Source: Lebetimonas sp. JH292
Lineage (GTDB): Bacteria; Campylobacterota; Campylobacteria; Campylobacterales; Nautiliaceae
Length of the DNA: 64,000 nt
Assembly: GCF_000523275.1 (NCBI RefSeq)
Contig: NZ_ATHQ01000001.1
Span: 1,392,546 to 1,456,545 of the forward strand
Reading direction: 5' to 3'
The notes under the pieces are model-generated. The model did not search any database. It worked only from the letters and a program-made list of their open reading frames with translations, and was not told where the DNA came from. This document shows, in pieces, positions 61,604 to 64,000 of the stretch. Position 1 is the stretch's first letter. Each line of letters begins with the position of its first letter. The position numbers and the translations under genes were made by a program.

Positions 61604-61979
61604 GATAAAGGCCGAATTAATCAATATTGAAAATAAAAACAATATAAATTTATTAACGTTTAAAAGCGTTAATGAAACGATAAAGGTTGTTATGCTTGAG
61701 ATAAATTTTGAAATTAAAAATGAAGCTTTTCTATTTTTTAAACCGACGATGGTTTCTTTGTCAAAAGAAAAATGTAAAAGCACAATAGAAAATAATTTAG
61801 CGGCTGTAGTTGAAAAAATTGAAATTGGTGAAATTTTTACAAATATTTATTGTAATTTTAACAATGAAGAAATAGAAGTGTTGATTTTAAAAGAATCATT
61901 TGAAAAATTAAATATTAATATAGGAGAGAAGGTTTTTTTAATGATTAGGGCAAGTGAAATAGGAGTCAGTGTTGATTGA
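61596..61979 (+). CDS. Molybdenum-binding TOBE/Mop-domain protein
   Basis: 127 residues with two Mop-like repeats. The second, NNLAAVVEKIEIGEIFTNIY followed by EKVFLMIRASEIGVSVD, is a clear TOBE/Mop domain that binds oxyanions. It lies between modA and modB with overlaps on both sides, as seen in other Campylobacterota mod operons. It may store molybdate or regulate uptake; there is no helix-turn-helix, so it is not a full ModE. Confidence 0.8.
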   Translation: MNKIKAELINIENKNNINLLTFKSVNETIKVVMLEINFEIKNEAFLFFKPTMVSLSKEKCKSTIENNLAAVVEKIEIGEIFTNIYCNFNNEEIEVLILKESFEKLNINIGEKVFLMIRASEIGVSVD

Positions 61980-62649
61980 TTTAACACCGTTTTTCCTTTC
62001 ATTTAAACTGGCTTTTTCAGTAACGCTTATATTGCTTTTTGTAGGTATTCCGTTTTCTTATTTTCTTTCAAATACAAAATCAAAAATAAAACCGGTTTTA
62101 GAGGCGTTAAGCGCGCTTCCTATAGTGTTACCTCCTTCAGTGCTCGGATTTTATCTGCTTATTTTATTATCACAGAATTCATTTATAGGAAAAATAATTT
62201 ATGAAATTTTTAATATAAAACTTGTTTTTACATTTGAAGGGCTTGTTGTCGCAAGCAGTATATATTCTTTTCCGTTTATGATTCAGCCTTTGCAAAACGG
62301 ATTTGATAATATAGATAAAAAATTGATAGAGGCCAGCTTTTTAAGCGGTAAAGGGAAATTAACCACACTTTTTAAAATAATACTTCCCAATATGAAGAGT
62401 TCGATAATGACTGCGGTTATTATTACTTTTGCCCATACTGTGGGTGAATTCGGGGTTGTATTGATGGTGGGTGGTTCAATTCCAGGAAAAACTGAGGTAG
62501 CAAGTGTTGCAATATATGATTATGTAGAAATGATGGATTATAAATCAGCTCATTTTTACAGTGCCATAATGCTTATTATAAGTTTTTTGGTTTTATTGTT
62601 TGTATATATTTTTAATGAAAAGCAAAAGAGAAAATATGAATTATTTTAA
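61969..62649 (+). CDS. modB: Molybdate ABC transporter permease
   Basis: Inner-membrane permease with about five or six transmembrane helices, 226 residues. LEALSALPIVLPPSVLGFYL and the EAA loop EASFLSGKGKLTTLFKIILP are typical of ModB, and HTVGEFGVVLMVGGSIPGKT is the family signature. Overlaps Mop and modC. Intact. Confidence 0.94.
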   Translation: MLIDLTPFFLSFKLAFSVTLILLFVGIPFSYFLSNTKSKIKPVLEALSALPIVLPPSVLGFYLLILLSQNSFIGKIIYEIFNIKLVFTFEGLVVASSIYSFPFMIQPLQNGFDNIDKKLIEASFLSGKGKLTTLFKIILPNMKSSIMTAVIITFAHTVGEFGVVLMVGGSIPGKTEVASVAIYDYVEMMDYKSAHFYSAIMLIISFLVLLFVYIFNEKQKRKYELF

Positions 62650-63496
62650 AATTTTTAAAAAACTTCACGGAAGCAACGGCAATATGGATTTAGATGTGGA
62701 ATTTAACCTTGAAAAAGATGAATTTTTGGCAATAATGGGTGAAAGCGGCAGTGGAAAAACGACACTTTTAAGAATTATCGCCGGACTTGAAAAAAGCAGC
62801 AGTAAGATTATTGTGGATAATGAAGTCTGGCAGGATGAAAAAATTTTTTTGCCCCCTCAGAAAAGGAAAATAGGATTTGTTTTCCAAGATTACGCACTTT
62901 TTCCAAATATGAATGTAATCGAAAATTTATTATATGTAAATAAAGATTATGATTTGGCCGAATATCTGCTTGAAATAACTAATTTAAAAGAGCTTAAAAA
63001 AAGATTTCCAAATACACTCAGCGGCGGTCAGAAACAAAGGGTTGCATTAATCAGGGCACTTATGAGAAAACCTAAAATTTTATTAATGGATGAACCTTTT
63101 TCTGCTCTTGATCCGAATATGAGAAAAAATCTGCAAAAAGAAATTTTAATTTTACATAAAAAATTTAATTTAACAACAATTATGGTTTCACATTCACCGA
63201 GCGAAATTTATAAACTTTCAAACAGGGTAATTGAAATAAACGGGGGAAAAATAATTAAAAATTCAAAAACCAAAGATGTTTTGTTAAAACACAGCGGTTC
63301 GGCAAAATTTGCATTTGAAGGTGAAATAATAGATATTAAAAAAAATGATGTTATAAATATTGCTGTTATTTCCATAGGCAACCAGATAACAGAAATTGTT
63401 ATAACAAAAAAAGAAACAAAAAATTTAAAAATAGGGGATAAAATAATTGTTTCAACAAAAGCTTTTCATCCTAATGTGGAAAAAATAAAAAAATAA
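62636..63496 (+). CDS. modC: Molybdate ABC transporter ATP-binding protein
   Basis: ATPase subunit of the transporter, 286 residues from the ATG at 62636 (MNYFKIFKKLHGSNGNMDLD), which overlaps the modB end; an ATG 36 bases upstream only extends into modB. Walker A is GESGSGKTT, the signature LSGGQKQR, Walker B ILLMDEPFSALD, and the H-loop VSHSPSE. A TOBE domain follows (GEIIDIKKNDVINIAVISIG). Intact. Confidence 0.94.
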   Translation: MNYFKIFKKLHGSNGNMDLDVEFNLEKDEFLAIMGESGSGKTTLLRIIAGLEKSSSKIIVDNEVWQDEKIFLPPQKRKIGFVFQDYALFPNMNVIENLLYVNKDYDLAEYLLEITNLKELKKRFPNTLSGGQKQRVALIRALMRKPKILLMDEPFSALDPNMRKNLQKEILILHKKFNLTTIMVSHSPSEIYKLSNRVIEINGGKIIKNSKTKDVLLKHSGSAKFAFEGEIIDIKKNDVINIAVISIGNQITEIVITKKETKNLKIGDKIIVSTKAFHPNVEKIKK

Positions 63497-63502
63497 AAAA
63501 TT

Positions 63503-64000
63503 TTTAGTTAGCAATTCCGTGTCAGTCAAGGTAAAATACTAAAGAAGACAGGACTGACATGGAGAAATTTAATTTTGACAAAGCAGTAAAAGATTTATTA
63601 GCAGGTAAAAAGATAGGTGGGAAAGATGGAGTATTAGCTCCATTAATTAAAGAATTGGTAGAAGCTGCACTTGAAGCAGAAATAGAATCTCATATTGCAG
63701 ATGAAGTTTTAGAAGGTAAAAGAAATAGAAGAAACGGTTATAACAAGAAAACAGTTAAATCAACATCTGGAGAATTTGAATTAGCTACTCCAAGAGATAG
63801 AGAGGGTAGATTTGAGCCTCAAATAATAAAAAAACATCAAACAACGATAAGTGATGAAATAGAAGAGAAGATATTATCATTATATGCACTTGGAATGAGC
63901 TACAAAGATATAAAATCACATATTGAAGAGCTTTATCAAATTTCTATTTCATCAGCTACAATAAATGCAATAACGGATAAAATAATACCAAAAATCAAAG
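63503..64000 (+). mobile_element. IS256-family insertion sequence, copy 3 (right side outside window)
   Basis: The left inverted-repeat core (AATTCCGTGTCAGTCAAGG) starts at 63513, but the outermost bases (TTAGTTAGC) differ from copies 1 and 2, so the tip may be damaged or the boundary different. It lies 15 bases after modC. The start-masking inverted repeat is conserved (63520-63527 with 63552-63559). The leader differs from copies 1 and 2 by a few bases. Confidence 0.88.
63559..64000 (+). CDS. IS256-family transposase (3' end outside window)
   Basis: First 147 codons of the transposase, identical at protein level to copy 1 up to about residue 135, then with copy-2-like variants (ISSATINAITDKIIPKIK). 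The frame is open to the right edge, so it could be a functional copy. See copy 1 for domains. Confidence 0.93.
   Translation, partial: MEKFNFDKAVKDLLAGKKIGGKDGVLAPLIKELVEAALEAEIESHIADEVLEGKRNRRNGYNKKTVKSTSGEFELATPRDREGRFEPQIIKKHQTTISDEIEEKILSLYALGMSYKDIKSHIEELYQISISSATINAITDKIIPKIK

Noticed and set aside
62600..62635. Upstream ATG for modC
   Set aside because: The extra residues are modB coding read in another frame; ATG 62636 gives the normal N-terminus.

Overview
The window is AT-rich bacterial DNA whose conserved gene order points to Campylobacterota. The run pheS-pheT-aroA-ispH-S1 protein-small membrane protein-serA matches Campylobacter-type synteny. The short UbiD, the M99 (Csd4/Pgp1-like) cell-shape peptidase and the Mop-modABC set agree with this. 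Among deep-branching thermophilic members (Nautiliales), nif genes are known from Lebetimonas, so a Lebetimonas-like organism is my best guess. That is inference, not something the sequence proves.

Layout. (1) 1-16.7 kb: dense co-directional housekeeping genes, pheST to rlmI, mostly intact. Exceptions are single-base homopolymer frameshifts in aroA and ispH and a deletion that joins a sixA-like gene to ubiD. (2) 16.7-24.0 kb: a Crp/Fnr gene cut by an IS256-family element, a graveyard of foreign genes (DndC, DndD, an AAA_14/DUF4143 ATPase, two P4-type integrases, an HD-GYP response regulator), and a second, defective IS copy in opposite orientation. (3) 24.0-51.9 kb: a whole nitrogen-fixation cluster, recognisable gene by gene but almost entirely broken. 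It holds nifA, a SagB-like protein, ferredoxins, a flavodiiron protein, MoxR plus DUF2201, ankyrin and Sel1 proteins, an AspT-type transporter, a nif-type ClpX plus SIR2-like protein, nifB, nifV, an LRR protein, nifH, nifD, nifK, nifE, nifN, NifX-like genes, nifF, nifZ, 2Fe-2S ferredoxins and rpoN. A 5.7-kb decayed defence island (hsdR, rhuM, hsdM, hsdS, AAA_13 ATPase, DUF262) sits inside it between perfect 34-bp direct repeats. (4) 51.9-57.2 kb: an AsmA/TamB-like protein, then rpsL, rpsG and fusA. (5) 57.0-57.9 kb: a duplicated fusA 3' end bracketing a MITE-like element and a broken PIN gene. (6) 58.0-63.5 kb: modD, an M99 peptidase, small proteins and an intact molybdate uptake operon. (7) A third IS256 copy runs off the right edge.

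How it fits together. The molybdate genes would feed cofactor to nitrogenase, nifB/E/N/V/X would build it, nifF and the ferredoxins would deliver electrons, and nifA with the cluster's own rpoN would switch it on. As the sequence stands, none of this could work. nifD and nifK have lost P-cluster cysteines and are fused, nifA has lost its DNA-binding end, and nearly every nif gene carries frameshifts or deletions. Nearly all lesions I could resolve are insertions or deletions in otherwise well-conserved protein sequence, while about ten flanking housekeeping genes are clean. Either the cluster died very recently through indel-type damage, or this part of the assembly is locally unreliable. That question should be settled first.
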